From assembly GCA_002335865.1 (NCBI GenBank), contig DDCY01000002.1, positions 3,673 through 67,672 on the forward strand: 64,000 nt of DNA, in the 5' to 3' direction. The DNA comes from Saprospiraceae bacterium UBA1994. GTDB taxonomy: Bacteria > Bacteroidota > Bacteroidia > Chitinophagales > Saprospiraceae. Every line of letters begins with the position of its first letter. Within the stretch, counting starts at the first letter, position 1. Shown here in pieces: positions 1 through 8,545 of this stretch. The notes under the pieces are model-generated. The model was not told the DNA's origin and made no database searches. It worked only from the letters and a program-made list of their open reading frames with translations. A program made the translations under genes and the position numbers.

Positions 1-854
1 ACTCTTCTATATAGATCATTAAGATCAGAGGAAGCGAATCTACCACCATCTAGAGGTACAAGAGGCCTAAGTTCTGGCGGAATTACTGGTAAATATTGGA
101 TAATAGCCCATTCCGGTCTATTCTCAATACGTGTCTGTCCATCTCTGAAAGCTTCAACGACTCTTAGTCTCTTCAGAGCTTCTGATTTTCTCTGCTGAGA
201 AGTCTCGTTAGCCGCTTGGTGACGAAGGTCAAATGAAAGCTGATCTAAATCCAATCTGGCCAAAAGATCATGTACCGCCTCAGCACCCATCTTAGCGATG
301 AATTTGTTGGGATCAGTATCTTCTAGTAGCTGATTGTCAGCTGGCAATGTATCTAATACCTCAAAGTATTCCTCCTCGGTAAGTTGCGTCATGAAGTCAA
401 TATCAGCTTCTTTCACACCTGCATTGATTACTACATATCTTTCATAGTAAATTATTGATTCCAGTTTCTTGGATGATAATCCAAGAAGATAACCAATCTT
501 ATTAGGCAGTGATTTAAAAAACCATATATGGACTACAGGAACTACGAGTTTGATGTGACCCATCCTCTCTCTTCTCACCTTTTTTTCTGTCACCTCTACT
601 CCACATCTATCACATACGATACCTTTATATCTGATCCGTTTGTACTTACCACAGTAACATTCGTAATCCTTTACAGGTCCGAATATACGCTCACAGAAGA
701 GACCATCTCTCTCTGGCTTATATGAACGATAGTTGATCGTCTCTGGCTTAAGCACCTCACCAAATGATCTGTCTAATATATCATCAGGGGAACAAAGGCT
801 TATCGTTATAGAATCGAATGGCTTTCGAGCATCCGAATTTTGTCTTTTTAGCAT
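1..854 (-). CDS. rpoC: RNA polymerase subunit beta', N-terminal part (cut by window edge)
   Basis: This is the first 284 residues of the beta' subunit, which with beta forms the RNA polymerase active site; the rest lies beyond the left edge. The reading frame starts MLKRQNSDARKPFDSI and contains the N-terminal zinc-ribbon cysteines (CYCGKY ... CDRCGVEV), then RRERMGHIKL, both standard for beta'. It also has the clamp-region stretch ELRPLVPLDGGRFASSDLN just before the edge. It follows rpoB by about 80 bases on the same strand, as in almost all bacteria, and is presumably cotranscribed with it. Identity is certain; only the missing C-terminal part cannot be judged. Confidence 0.97.
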   Translation of the reverse strand, partial: MLKRQNSDARKPFDSITISLCSPDDILDRSFGEVLKPETINYRSYKPERDGLFCERIFGPVKDYECYCGKYKRIRYKGIVCDRCGVEVTEKKVRRERMGHIKLVVPVVHIWFFKSLPNKIGYLLGLSSKKLESIIYYERYVVINAGVKEADIDFMTQLTEEEYFEVLDTLPADNQLLEDTDPNKFIAKMGAEAVHDLLARLDLDQLSFDLRHQAANETSQQRKSEALKRLRVVEAFRDGQTRIENRPEWAIIQYLPVIPPELRPLVPLDGGRFASSDLNDLYRR

Positions 855-933
855 AGCTATTATTAATTATAGTATTAATGAATAGAATTTCTCAATTCTT
901 ACTCTAAGTCAATTCAATTTGTTAACCAATTAG

Positions 934-3900
934 TTAATCAAACTTTACATCTAGAGCCAATCCTCTCAATTCATGTACAAGTACATTGAATGATTCTGGA
1001 ATACTTGGCTCCGGAAGATTTTCACCTTTCACTATTGCTTCATAAGCTTTAGCTCTACCGATAATATCATCCGACTTAATAGTAAGTAGCTCTCTTAATA
1101 TGTTAGAAGCACCATAAGCCTCAAGTGCCCACACTTCCATCTCACCAAATCTCTGCCCACCAAACTGAGCCTTACCACCAAGTGGCTGCTGAGTAATGAG
1201 TGAGTAAGGTCCGATGGATCTTGCGTGCATCTTATCATCTACCATATGAGATAACTTAAGCATGTAAATCACACCTACGGTTGCCTGTTGGTGGAACTTG
1301 TCTCCTGTCTCTCCATCCTGTAGATAAGTCTGACCTAATGAAGGTAATCCTGCTTTTTGGATCTCTGTTTCTATTTCATCCATACTCGCACCATCAAATA
1401 TTGGTGTTGAGTATTTTACTCCTAAATTCTTACCTGCCCATCCCAATACAGTCTCAAAAATCTGACCTAGGTTCATCCTTGATGGCACACCAAGAGGGTT
1501 TAATACAATATCTACAGGAGTACCATCCTCTAAGAATGGCATATCTTCCATACGTACAATACGAGATACAATACCCTTGTTACCGTGACGACCTGCAAGC
1601 TTATCTCCCACTTTCAGTTTACGTTTCTTTGCCATGTATACTTTAGCGAGTTTAAGTACACCTGCTGGTAACTCATCTCCGATACTTATATTGAATTTCG
1701 CTCTCTTATATCTGCCTACCTCTTCATTGAGTTTGATAGTATAATTGTGCAGTAATGTTGCTACTAATTTATTTTTCTCTTCTTCAGTAGTCCAATTAGA
1801 GTAATCTACTTGACTATAGTCTAAAGTCTTAAGATTTTTTACCGAAAACTTAATACCCTTAGGAATTAACTCCTCATGATAGATAGACTTTACTCCTTGA
1901 GATGTCTTGCCTTTTACTAATATGTTTAACTTATCTATTAATATGGTCTTTAGCTCATTTACTGCTACTGCATGCTTATCTTCAAGTTTAGCAAGAAGTT
2001 CTTTTTCCTGTACTTTTTGAAATTTATCTTTCTTCGCTCTAGCAAAAAGTCTCTTACCAATGATGATACCTTTCGTTCCTGGAGAAGCTTTCATCGATGC
2101 ATCTTTTACATCACCAGCCTTATCACCAAATATCGCTCTTAACAGTTTCTCTTCCGGAGTAGGATCAGATTCACCCTTTGGAGTAATTTTACCGATAAGT
2201 ATATCTCCTTCTTTTACCCAAGCGCCGACTCTTATAATACCATTTTCGTCAAGATCTTTAGTTGCCTCTTCACTCACGTTTGGAATATCATTAGTCAACT
2301 CTTCTTCTCCTAACTTAGTATCTCTAATATCAAGTTCGTAGTTTACGATGTGGAGTGAAGTAAATATATCCTCTCTTACTACTCTTTCTGAGAGTACAAT
2401 CGCATCTTCAAAGTTATACCCTTTCCAAGGCATAAAGGCTACCATTAGGTTTTGACCTAGTGCAAGCTCTCCCTTTTCAGTTGCATATCCATCACATAGA
2501 AGCGTACCTTTCTCAACTCTCATACCCTTTCTTACGATCGGTTTTAGATTGATACAAGTACCTTGGTTAGTTCTACGGAATTTAGTGAGTTGGTAAGTTT
2601 TTACGTTGTCTTCGAAAGTAACTAACTGCTCGATCTCAGATTTATCATATTTAATTACAATCTCATTTGCATCTACATATTCAACAATTCCATTACCTTC
2701 TGCATTGATCATGATACGGCTATCCTGAGCTACTTTCTGCTCGATACCTGTACCAACAATAGGTGAAGATGGTTTTACTAGAGGAACAGCCTGACGTTGC
2801 ATATTAGATCCCATCAGAGCTCTGTTTGCATCATCATTTTCTAAGAAAGGAATAAGAGATGCTGATACACCTACAATTTGGTTAGGTGCAACATCCATAT
2901 ACTCAATATCCTCTGGAGACAGAACTGGAAAATCACCATGCTCTCTACACTTAATTCTATCTCCGATGAATGCTCCTTTCTCATTAAGGGGTGCATTAGC
3001 CTGAGCAATCTTCTTGAAATCTTCTCCTTCAGCAGATAGATATTGACCTTCATTCTTAATATCCACCTTACCATTCTTTACGGCACGATAAGGAGTTTCT
3101 AAGAATCCCATTTTATTCACTTTAGCGTGAACACACAGAGTAGAAATAAGCCCAATGTTTGGACCTTCCGGAGTCTCAATAGTACACAATCTACCATAAT
3201 GAGAGTAGTGAACATCTCTAACTTCGAAACCTGCTCTCTCTCTCGAAAGTCCTCCAGGTCCTAAGGCTGATATTCTTCTCTTATGCGTAATCTCAGAAAG
3301 CGGATTCGTTTGATCCAAGAATTGGGATAATTGACTTGTTCCGAAGAATGAATTAATTACTGATGAAAGCGTACGTGCGTTAATAAGATCAATAGGTGTA
3401 AATACCTCATTATCTCTTACGTTCATACGTTCTCTGATGGTACGTGCCATACGAGCAAGACCAACACCAAATTGAGCGTATAATTGCTCACCTACAGTAC
3501 GAATACGTCTGTTAGAAAGATGATCAATGTCATCAAGCTCAGCTTTTTGGTTAACAAGAGATACCAAATAACTTACGATAGAGATTATATCATGTTTAGT
3601 AAGTACAAGTGTCTCTATATCAATATCAAGTTTAAGCTTTCTGTTGATTTTATATCTACCAACTTCTCCTAGGTTATATCTCTTATCTGAGAAAAATAGT
3701 TTGTCAATGATACCTCTCGCTGTATCCTCATCTGGTGGATCAGTACCTCTTAATTGTCTATAAATTTGCGTAACGGCTTCTAATTCAGAAGACGAAGGAT
3801 CTTTCTGCAGGGTATTATAAATGATAGAATAATCTTCATCTAAGTCCTCTTTTTGCAATATAACCGTATCTGTCGCTGCATCCAAGATGAGTGCCACGTT

Positions 3901-4755
3901 TTCTTCATCTAAGATTACGTCTCTCTCTAATATAATTTCGTTTCTTTCAATAGTCACTACTTCTCCAGTATCCTCATCTACGAAATCTTCTGTCCACTTC
4001 TTGAGTACCCTAGCAGCTAATTTTCTACCAAGCGCTTTTTTAAGTGATTTTTTATCTGATTTAACCTCTTCGGCAAGACCGAATATATTTAGAATATCCT
4101 TATCAGAATCATATCCGATTGCTCTTAAAAGAGTGGTTACAGGGAACTTCTTCTTTCTGTCGATGTAAGCATACATTACTGAATTGATATCAGTAGCGAA
4201 TTCCATCCACGCCCCTTTGAATGGGATTACTCTCGCAGAGTAAATCTTAGTTCCGTTCGGGTGGAAGCTTTGTGAGAAAAATACTCCAGGAGATCTGTGC
4301 AGTTGTGAAACTACTACTCTCTCTGCTCCATTGATAACAAATGTACCTTTAGAAGTCAGGTAAGGAATATTACCTAAGAATACATCTTGAACTATAGTCT
4401 GAAAATCAACGTGCTCCTCATCGTTACAAGAAAGTCTAAGCTTTGCTTTAAGAGGAACACTATACGTGAGACCTCTTTGCATACACTCTTCAATAGTGTA
4501 ACGTGGAGGGTCTATATAGTAATCTAAAAACTCTAATACAAAGATGTTTCTAGCGTCTGTAATAGGAAAATTCTCTTGAAATACCCTAAACAATCCTTCA
4601 TGGCCCCTGTTTTCAGGGGTTGTTTCCAATTGGAAGAACTCTTGAAACGACTTGAGTTGGATCTCAAGAAGATCAGGATATTGTGAAGGGAGCTTCATGT
4701 TGCCAAAGTTTATCCTGCTATTGGCGGCTGTTGCAGCTACTCCATTTGATGCCAT
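934..4755 (-). CDS. rpoB: DNA-directed RNA polymerase subunit beta
   Basis: 1273 residues, normal length for a Bacteroidota beta subunit. It forms half of the RNA polymerase catalytic cleft and carries the rifampicin-binding region. Visible signatures are SQLSQFLDQTNPLSEITHKR in the rifampicin cluster, GPGGLSRERAGFEVRDVH, GDKLAGRHGNKGIVS in the C-terminal half, and the final FGGQRFGEMEVWALEAYGA. The ATG start at 4755 directly abuts a short palindrome (CCGTTTAACGG on the minus strand). The gene lies between rplL and rpoC, and the 260-base gap to rplL holds several hairpins that may adjust polymerase subunit output relative to ribosomal proteins. Confidence 0.98.
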   Translation of the reverse strand: MASNGVAATAANSRINFGNMKLPSQYPDLLEIQLKSFQEFFQLETTPENRGHEGLFRVFQENFPITDARNIFVLEFLDYYIDPPRYTIEECMQRGLTYSVPLKAKLRLSCNDEEHVDFQTIVQDVFLGNIPYLTSKGTFVINGAERVVVSQLHRSPGVFFSQSFHPNGTKIYSARVIPFKGAWMEFATDINSVMYAYIDRKKKFPVTTLLRAIGYDSDKDILNIFGLAEEVKSDKKSLKKALGRKLAARVLKKWTEDFVDEDTGEVVTIERNEIILERDVILDEENVALILDAATDTVILQKEDLDEDYSIIYNTLQKDPSSSELEAVTQIYRQLRGTDPPDEDTARGIIDKLFFSDKRYNLGEVGRYKINRKLKLDIDIETLVLTKHDIISIVSYLVSLVNQKAELDDIDHLSNRRIRTVGEQLYAQFGVGLARMARTIRERMNVRDNEVFTPIDLINARTLSSVINSFFGTSQLSQFLDQTNPLSEITHKRRISALGPGGLSRERAGFEVRDVHYSHYGRLCTIETPEGPNIGLISTLCVHAKVNKMGFLETPYRAVKNGKVDIKNEGQYLSAEGEDFKKIAQANAPLNEKGAFIGDRIKCREHGDFPVLSPEDIEYMDVAPNQIVGVSASLIPFLENDDANRALMGSNMQRQAVPLVKPSSPIVGTGIEQKVAQDSRIMINAEGNGIVEYVDANEIVIKYDKSEIEQLVTFEDNVKTYQLTKFRRTNQGTCINLKPIVRKGMRVEKGTLLCDGYATEKGELALGQNLMVAFMPWKGYNFEDAIVLSERVVREDIFTSLHIVNYELDIRDTKLGEEELTNDIPNVSEEATKDLDENGIIRVGAWVKEGDILIGKITPKGESDPTPEEKLLRAIFGDKAGDVKDASMKASPGTKGIIIGKRLFARAKKDKFQKVQEKELLAKLEDKHAVAVNELKTILIDKLNILVKGKTSQGVKSIYHEELIPKGIKFSVKNLKTLDYSQVDYSNWTTEEEKNKLVATLLHNYTIKLNEEVGRYKRAKFNISIGDELPAGVLKLAKVYMAKKRKLKVGDKLAGRHGNKGIVSRIVRMEDMPFLEDGTPVDIVLNPLGVPSRMNLGQIFETVLGWAGKNLGVKYSTPIFDGASMDEIETEIQKAGLPSLGQTYLQDGETGDKFHQQATVGVIYMLKLSHMVDDKMHARSIGPYSLITQQPLGGKAQFGGQRFGEMEVWALEAYGASNILRELLTIKSDDIIGRAKAYEAIVKGENLPEPSIPESFNVLVHELRGLALDVKFD

Positions 4756-4953
4756 CCGTTAAACGGTTTTTACTATGATGCAAAGAGATATAACGCTATA
4801 TCTTTATGCTAAATGTTTTGCAAAACGGTAACCACTTTTGTGAGAGAGTGATTTAACTCAAAAGATCAATAAATCAAGTGCGCACATTGAGTTATTAATC
4901 GCAAATTCTAAAAATGACGATAGGCCTAACTAACGATTAACGCTAGTTAGGCC
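4755..4953 (-). promoter_or_regulatory. structured rplL-rpoB intergenic leader with four inverted repeats
   Basis: Between the rplL stop and the rpoB start I see a 13-pair stem with a 5-base loop (4923-4953, arms GGCCTAACTAGCG and CGTTAGTTAGGCC, one G-T pair). Downstream come a short self-complementary stretch GTTTTGCAAAAC (4815-4826), a 7-pair stem (4786-4803, AGATATA/TATATCT) and the palindrome CCGTTTAACGG touching the rpoB ATG. The first stem has no U-run after it, so it is more likely an RNA processing or partial attenuation site than a strong terminator. In Escherichia coli the same junction carries an attenuator and an RNase III site, so a comparable role is plausible but inferred. Confidence 0.5.
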
Positions 4954-5015
4954 AATAATATCTTAGTATATACTAGACTTAATTTCTGTCATACAGTCAG
5001 ATACGTTTAATAGGA

Positions 5016-5393
5016 TTATTTTAATTCTACTTCAGCGCCTGCTGCTTCAAGTTCAGCCTTAATAGACTCAGCTTCTGCCTTAGCAACTCCCTCTTTAATG
5101 ATTGAAGGTGCGCTATCAACTAAGTCTTTAGCATCTTTAAGTCCAACTCCTAATAGAGTTTTTACAGCCTTAACTACTGCTAATTTAGCAGCCCCTGCAG
5201 AGTTTAGAGAGATATCAAATTCTGTCTTCTCTTCTGCAGCTTCGCCACCAGCGGCACCGCCACCTCCTGCTGCTACAACTGCTGCTGCTGCTGGTTCAAT
5301 ACCGTATTCGTCTTTGAGAATATCAGCTAATTCACTTACTTCTTTTACTGTCAAGTTAACTAACTTCTCAGCAAAATCTTTTAAATCTGCCAT
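5016..5393 (-). CDS. rplL: 50S ribosomal protein L7/L12
   Basis: 125 residues, the normal length. This is the stalk protein that recruits translational GTPases to the ribosome. The N-terminal dimerisation helices (MADLKDFAEKLVNLTVKEV) are followed by an Ala/Gly-rich hinge at about residues 36-53 and the C-terminal domain with GLKDAKDLVDSAP and the ending ELEAAGAEVELK. It lies directly downstream of rplJ, whose L10 product binds two or three L12 dimers. Confidence 0.98.
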   Translation of the reverse strand: MADLKDFAEKLVNLTVKEVSELADILKDEYGIEPAAAAVVAAGGGGAAGGEAAEEKTEFDISLNSAGAAKLAVVKAVKTLLGVGLKDAKDLVDSAPSIIKEGVAKAEAESIKAELEAAGAEVELK

Positions 5394-5494
5394 TTTAAAT
5401 GGATTTTATAATGTTCAATAATACAATTCAAAAAAAATAATGAGTTGCGTTGTCTTGGAAGCCAAATTTGTATTGGGAGACCTCCGTCATCCTT

Positions 5495-6028
5495 TTACTC
5501 TCCTCTCTCTTGTAGAGTCTTAACAATACCTGCAATCGTTGATCCACCAGACTTTAGGGCAGATATAACATTCTTCGCAGGAGATTGGAGTAAAGAGATA
5601 ACATCTCCGATTAATTCTTCTTTTGATTTCAACGAAGCTAATAGCTCTAACTGATCATCTCCAATGAATATATCACTATCGATATATGCAGCTTTGAGGA
5701 TTGGTCTTTCGCCCTTAGGCCCACGGAATTCTTTAATTATTTTCGCTGGCACATTTCCTATCTCAGAAAATAAGATTGTTGTAGGTCCTTTAAGAGCGTC
5801 ATAGAGAGGTGTATAACCTCTTTCCTCTTGATCCTGCTCCATTGCTTTGATAGTAAGAGTATTTTTTACAACTTTCATTTCTACACCTGCTTTGAAACAA
5901 AGTGCTCTGAGTTCATTGATTTTAGCCACAGTAAGTGAACTAGCATCGGTGATATATAAATTTGGTGAAGCGTTTATTTTTTCTCTCAGTTCATCAATAA
6001 CCTGAGTCTTTTCTGATCTTTTTAACAT
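5495..6028 (-). CDS. rplJ: 50S ribosomal protein L10
   Basis: 177 residues. L10 anchors the L7/L12 stalk to 23S rRNA. The N-terminal rRNA-binding part has the typical TDASSLTVAKINELRALCFKA-like order and VKNTLTIKAM, and the C-terminal helix that binds L12 dimers contains SLLQSPAKNVISALKSGG. The gene sits between rplA and rplL. Only 33 bases separate it from rplA, too few for the long L10 leader used for autoregulation in enterobacteria, so feedback control, if any, must act elsewhere in the transcript. Confidence 0.97.
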   Translation of the reverse strand: MLKRSEKTQVIDELREKINASPNLYITDASSLTVAKINELRALCFKAGVEMKVVKNTLTIKAMEQDQEERGYTPLYDALKGPTTILFSEIGNVPAKIIKEFRGPKGERPILKAAYIDSDIFIGDDQLELLASLKSKEELIGDVISLLQSPAKNVISALKSGGSTIAGIVKTLQERGE

Positions 6029-6061
6029 TGTGTTTTTCTTTCTAAGTGTTAGCTAATCGGA

Positions 6062-6748
6062 TTAGATAGTTTTAGTATCGATTTTGATACCTGGACTCAT
6101 CGTACTTGCAACATTTAAAGACTTCATATAAACACCTTTTACGGTGCTAGGTTTCATTTTTTCTAGTGTGCCAAGTATTTCACGAGCGTTCTCAGTTAAT
6201 TTTTCTGCAGTAAAAGACACTCTTCCAATTGATGAATGAATAATACCATATTTATCTACTCTGAATGAAATTTTTCCTCCTTTTACTTCTTTAACAGCTG
6301 CTCCTACATTAGGGGTTACTGTTCCAGTCTTAGGGTTAGGCATAAGGCCTCTAGGTCCTAATATTCTACCTATACGTCCTACTTGAGCCATTACGTTAGG
6401 CATAGCTATAATTACATCCATATCTAACCAACCATCAGTTATTTTCTTGACATACTCATCAAGTCCAGCATAGTCAGCTCCAGCATCTAGTGCTTCCTGC
6501 TCCTTATCTGGAGTACAAAGTACTAGCACCTTTTTTGTCTTACCTGTTCCGTGAGGTAATGTAACTGTTCCTCTGATTGCTTGGTCAGCTTTACGTGGAT
6601 CGACTCCTAAACGTATATGAAGATCAACAGAAGCATCAAACTTAGTTTGATTTACTTCCTTTACAAGTGCCATAGCATCATGCAGTCCGTAGTGCTTATC
6701 TGCATCTACTTTAGCTTCAGCGGCCTTTCTTTTTTTACTTATTGCCAT
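6062..6748 (-). CDS. rplA: 50S ribosomal protein L1
   Basis: 228 residues, normal length. L1 forms the mobile stalk that helps release E-site tRNA and in many bacteria represses its own operon by binding mRNA. The family signature IGRILGPRGLMPNPKTGTV is present around residues 126-144, with KGGKISFRVDKYGIIH after it. It lies downstream of rplK, the usual L11-L1 pair. Confidence 0.98.
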   Translation of the reverse strand: MAISKKRKAAEAKVDADKHYGLHDAMALVKEVNQTKFDASVDLHIRLGVDPRKADQAIRGTVTLPHGTGKTKKVLVLCTPDKEQEALDAGADYAGLDEYVKKITDGWLDMDVIIAMPNVMAQVGRIGRILGPRGLMPNPKTGTVTPNVGAAVKEVKGGKISFRVDKYGIIHSSIGRVSFTAEKLTENAREILGTLEKMKPSTVKGVYMKSLNVASTMSPGIKIDTKTI

Positions 6749-6836
6749 TGTTTTAAATGTTTTAAGGTATTAACGTAAGATATACTTACTCCCTGATATA
6801 CAATATTATTAATTATTTCTTGATTGCCCGTATTAC

Positions 6837-7280
6837 TTACGCTTCCCAAGGGCCTGGACCATCAACTGTTACACCCATAGATCTAGCCGTACCTGCAATC
6901 ATACGCATAGCAGATTCGATTTTGAATGCATTTAAATCTTCCATTTTATCTTCTGCAATCAATTTTAATTGATCCCAAGAAATTTTACCGACCTTATCAC
7001 GGTTAGGTACTGATGAACCCTTCTTAAGTTTGATAGCTTCCATGATCTGAGTAGCAGCTGGAGCAGTTTTGATTACAAACTCAAAAGATTTATCCTTAAA
7101 CACAGTAATGACTACTGGGCAAACTTGACCTTGCTTCTCTTGGGTACGAGCGTTGAATCTCTTACAGAACTCCATAATATTTAGACCCTTAGCACCAAGT
7201 GCTGGTCCTACTGGCGGAGATGGGTTAGCTTGACCACCTCTTACCTGTAATTTGACAAATCCTTCGATTTCCTTTGCCAT
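6837..7280 (-). CDS. rplK: 50S ribosomal protein L11
   Basis: 147 residues. L11 belongs to the GTPase-associated centre and senses factor binding and the stringent response signal. The proline-rich N-terminal domain (LQVRGGQANPSPPVGPALG) and the C-terminal RNA-binding signature ending GTARSMGVTVDG are clear. The gene follows nusG across a 150-base gap that contains a hairpin (7380-7408), so the nusG-rplK junction may be a partial termination point. Confidence 0.98.
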   Translation of the reverse strand: MAKEIEGFVKLQVRGGQANPSPPVGPALGAKGLNIMEFCKRFNARTQEKQGQVCPVVITVFKDKSFEFVIKTAPAATQIMEAIKLKKGSSVPNRDKVGKISWDQLKLIAEDKMEDLNAFKIESAMRMIAGTARSMGVTVDGPGPWEA

Positions 7281-7374
7281 AATGCTTTTTTCAATGTATA
7301 TGTTATAAAATATATTTTTACCTTCTCTGTATTATGGAAGCTCCGCTTTGGGAATAATTACAGAATGTATTTTC

Positions 7375-7408
7375 AAAAGAGCCGCAAAGATATGAAATCT
7401 TTACGGCT
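7375..7408 (-). terminator. hairpin between nusG and rplK (possible attenuator)
   Basis: On the minus strand the arms AGCCG + AAAGAT and ATCTTT + CGGCT pair over 11 positions with one internal mismatch and a 5-base loop, followed by a short U-run (TTTTG). This is terminator-like but the U-run is weak. It lies just after the nusG stop and before rplK, genes normally transcribed together, so it may adjust rather than stop read-through. Confidence 0.5.
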
Positions 7409-7430
7409 TTTCATTATTTATTTTTACTTG

Positions 7431-7979
7431 CTATGCTTGTTTCTCTACTTGCATAAAGTTAAGCTCTACTTCGGTACCTCGACCAAAAATCTTAACTACC
7501 ACTTTCAGCTTTTTCTTTTCTTCATTAACCTCTTGGATATCTCCAACGAAATCGTTGAATGGTCCGTCGATAATCTTAATAGTCTCTCCTAATAAAAACG
7601 GTTCTATCATTGCTTCACTTAGCGCTTGACTTTCATCAACTTTACCAAGCATTCTGTTGGCTTCAGACTGTTGCATTGGTATAGGATGATTTCTACCTAA
7701 AAAATGAATGACATTAGGCATGTTAGTAATAGCCGCAATCATCTCACCTCTAAACTTACTTTGAACTGCTTGCACTAAAATATAACCTGGAAGAATATTT
7801 CTATCTAGAATAACTTTTTTACCGTTTCTGATTTTATAGACTTTCTCAGATGGAACAAGGACTTGAGTCACAACTTCAGTCCACTTCTGTCGCTGCATCT
7901 CAAGCTCTATACGCTCTTTGATTTTTTTTTCTTTACCACTAATTACTCTTAGTGAGAACCATCTTTTTTCTTCTTCCAT
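7431..7979 (-). CDS. nusG: transcription termination/antitermination factor NusG
   Basis: 182 residues. NusG binds RNA polymerase, suppresses pausing and couples transcription to Rho or ribosomes. The N-terminal NGN domain starts EEEKRWFSLRVISGKEKKIK, has NILPGYILVQ near residue 60, and the C-terminal KOW domain contains ETIKIIDGPFNDFVGDIQEV. It is preceded by secE on the same strand (17-base gap), the standard secE-nusG pair. Confidence 0.97.
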   Translation of the reverse strand: MEEEKRWFSLRVISGKEKKIKERIELEMQRQKWTEVVTQVLVPSEKVYKIRNGKKVILDRNILPGYILVQAVQSKFRGEMIAAITNMPNVIHFLGRNHPIPMQQSEANRMLGKVDESQALSEAMIEPFLLGETIKIIDGPFNDFVGDIQEVNEEKKKLKVVVKIFGRGTEVELNFMQVEKQA

Positions 7980-7996
7980 GACAGGTTATCTTTTGA

Positions 7997-8191
7997 TTAT
8001 GCTCCTAAATCGTAAATACCTGAAGTGATAGCCTTAGAGATAACGTCCATCACAAATACCAAAAGAGCTATGATAATAGATGCTACGATAACTAACCTAG
8101 TTGAACTAAAGAGCTCAGGCCAAGTGGGCCAAGTTACATTATGTATCAACTCGTTGTAGCTTTCTTTGATATATAATAATATGCCGTCCAT
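7997..8191 (-). CDS. secE: preprotein translocase subunit SecE
   Basis: 64 residues, the usual single-membrane-segment form of SecE, which clamps SecY in the protein-export channel. An amphipathic N-terminal helix (YIKESYNELIHNVTWPTWPE, with the conserved WPT/W-P motif) precedes one hydrophobic segment at about residues 32-52. Its place just upstream of nusG and downstream of tRNA-Trp fits the conserved order. Confidence 0.95.
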   Translation of the reverse strand: MDGILLYIKESYNELIHNVTWPTWPELFSSTRLVIVASIIIALLVFVMDVISKAITSGIYDLGA

Positions 8192-8219
8192 TGTATTATG
8201 GTGTTACTTTCGAAATAAA

Positions 8220-8246
8220 AGAAGTAATGAAATTCATCTTACTTCT
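8220..8246 (-). terminator. hairpin between tRNA-Trp and secE
   Basis: On the minus strand AGAAGTAA pairs with TTACTTCT over eight positions, with a smaller inner pairing, followed by TTTATTT. It could be a weak terminator after tRNA-Trp or a processing structure that frees the tRNA from the secE message. The sequence alone does not decide. Confidence 0.4.
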
Positions 8247-8304
8247 GTGAAATGCTTTTGCTTCATTAAGCAATAGTTGAACAAAATAAATTACACTTAA
8301 AGTG

Positions 8305-8377
8305 CAGGGGCGAAAGGATTCGAACCCTCGACCTTTGGTTTTGGAGACCACTGCTCTACCAACTGAGCTACGCCCCT
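8305..8377 (-). tRNA. tRNA-Trp (CCA)
   Basis: 73-base cloverleaf: acceptor AGGGGCG pairs with CGCCCCT, D-arm GCTCAGTTGGTAGAGC, anticodon loop CTCCAAA giving anticodon CCA, T-arm GAGGGTTCGAATCCTTT. Discriminator base G. It sits between tuf and secE, the widely conserved site for the tryptophan tRNA. The 3' CCA is not encoded. Confidence 0.96.
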
Positions 8378-8442
8378 ATTAGAATAACTAAAACTCCAAA
8401 ACACCTAGCATACTGAAGAAAAAAAGCTAAACTTCTTTGAAA

Positions 8443-8481
8443 GTGAAAAATTAAGCACCCAATAGGATGCTTAATTTTCAC
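8443..8481 (-). terminator. strong terminator hairpin downstream of tuf
   Basis: On the minus strand GTGAAAATTAAGCATCC and GGGTGCTTAATTTTTCAC form a long stem (about 16 pairs, one bulge) with a TATT loop. The GC core GCATCC/GGGTGC is followed by TTAATTTTT, typical of a Rho-independent terminator whose A-tract/U-tract extends the stem. It lies 65 bases after the tuf stop and should separate tuf from the tRNA-Trp/secE transcript at least in part. Confidence 0.75.
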
Positions 8482-8545
8482 TACAAATATTTATTGTAAA
8501 AGTATCTTAAAAACCCCTGTAATAAGGATTATTAACTACTCTTTA

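Noticed and set aside
5098..5421. 107-codon plus-strand frame opposite rplL
   Set aside because: Mirror of the Ala/Gly-rich L7/L12 hinge; low-complexity product and no independent signal.
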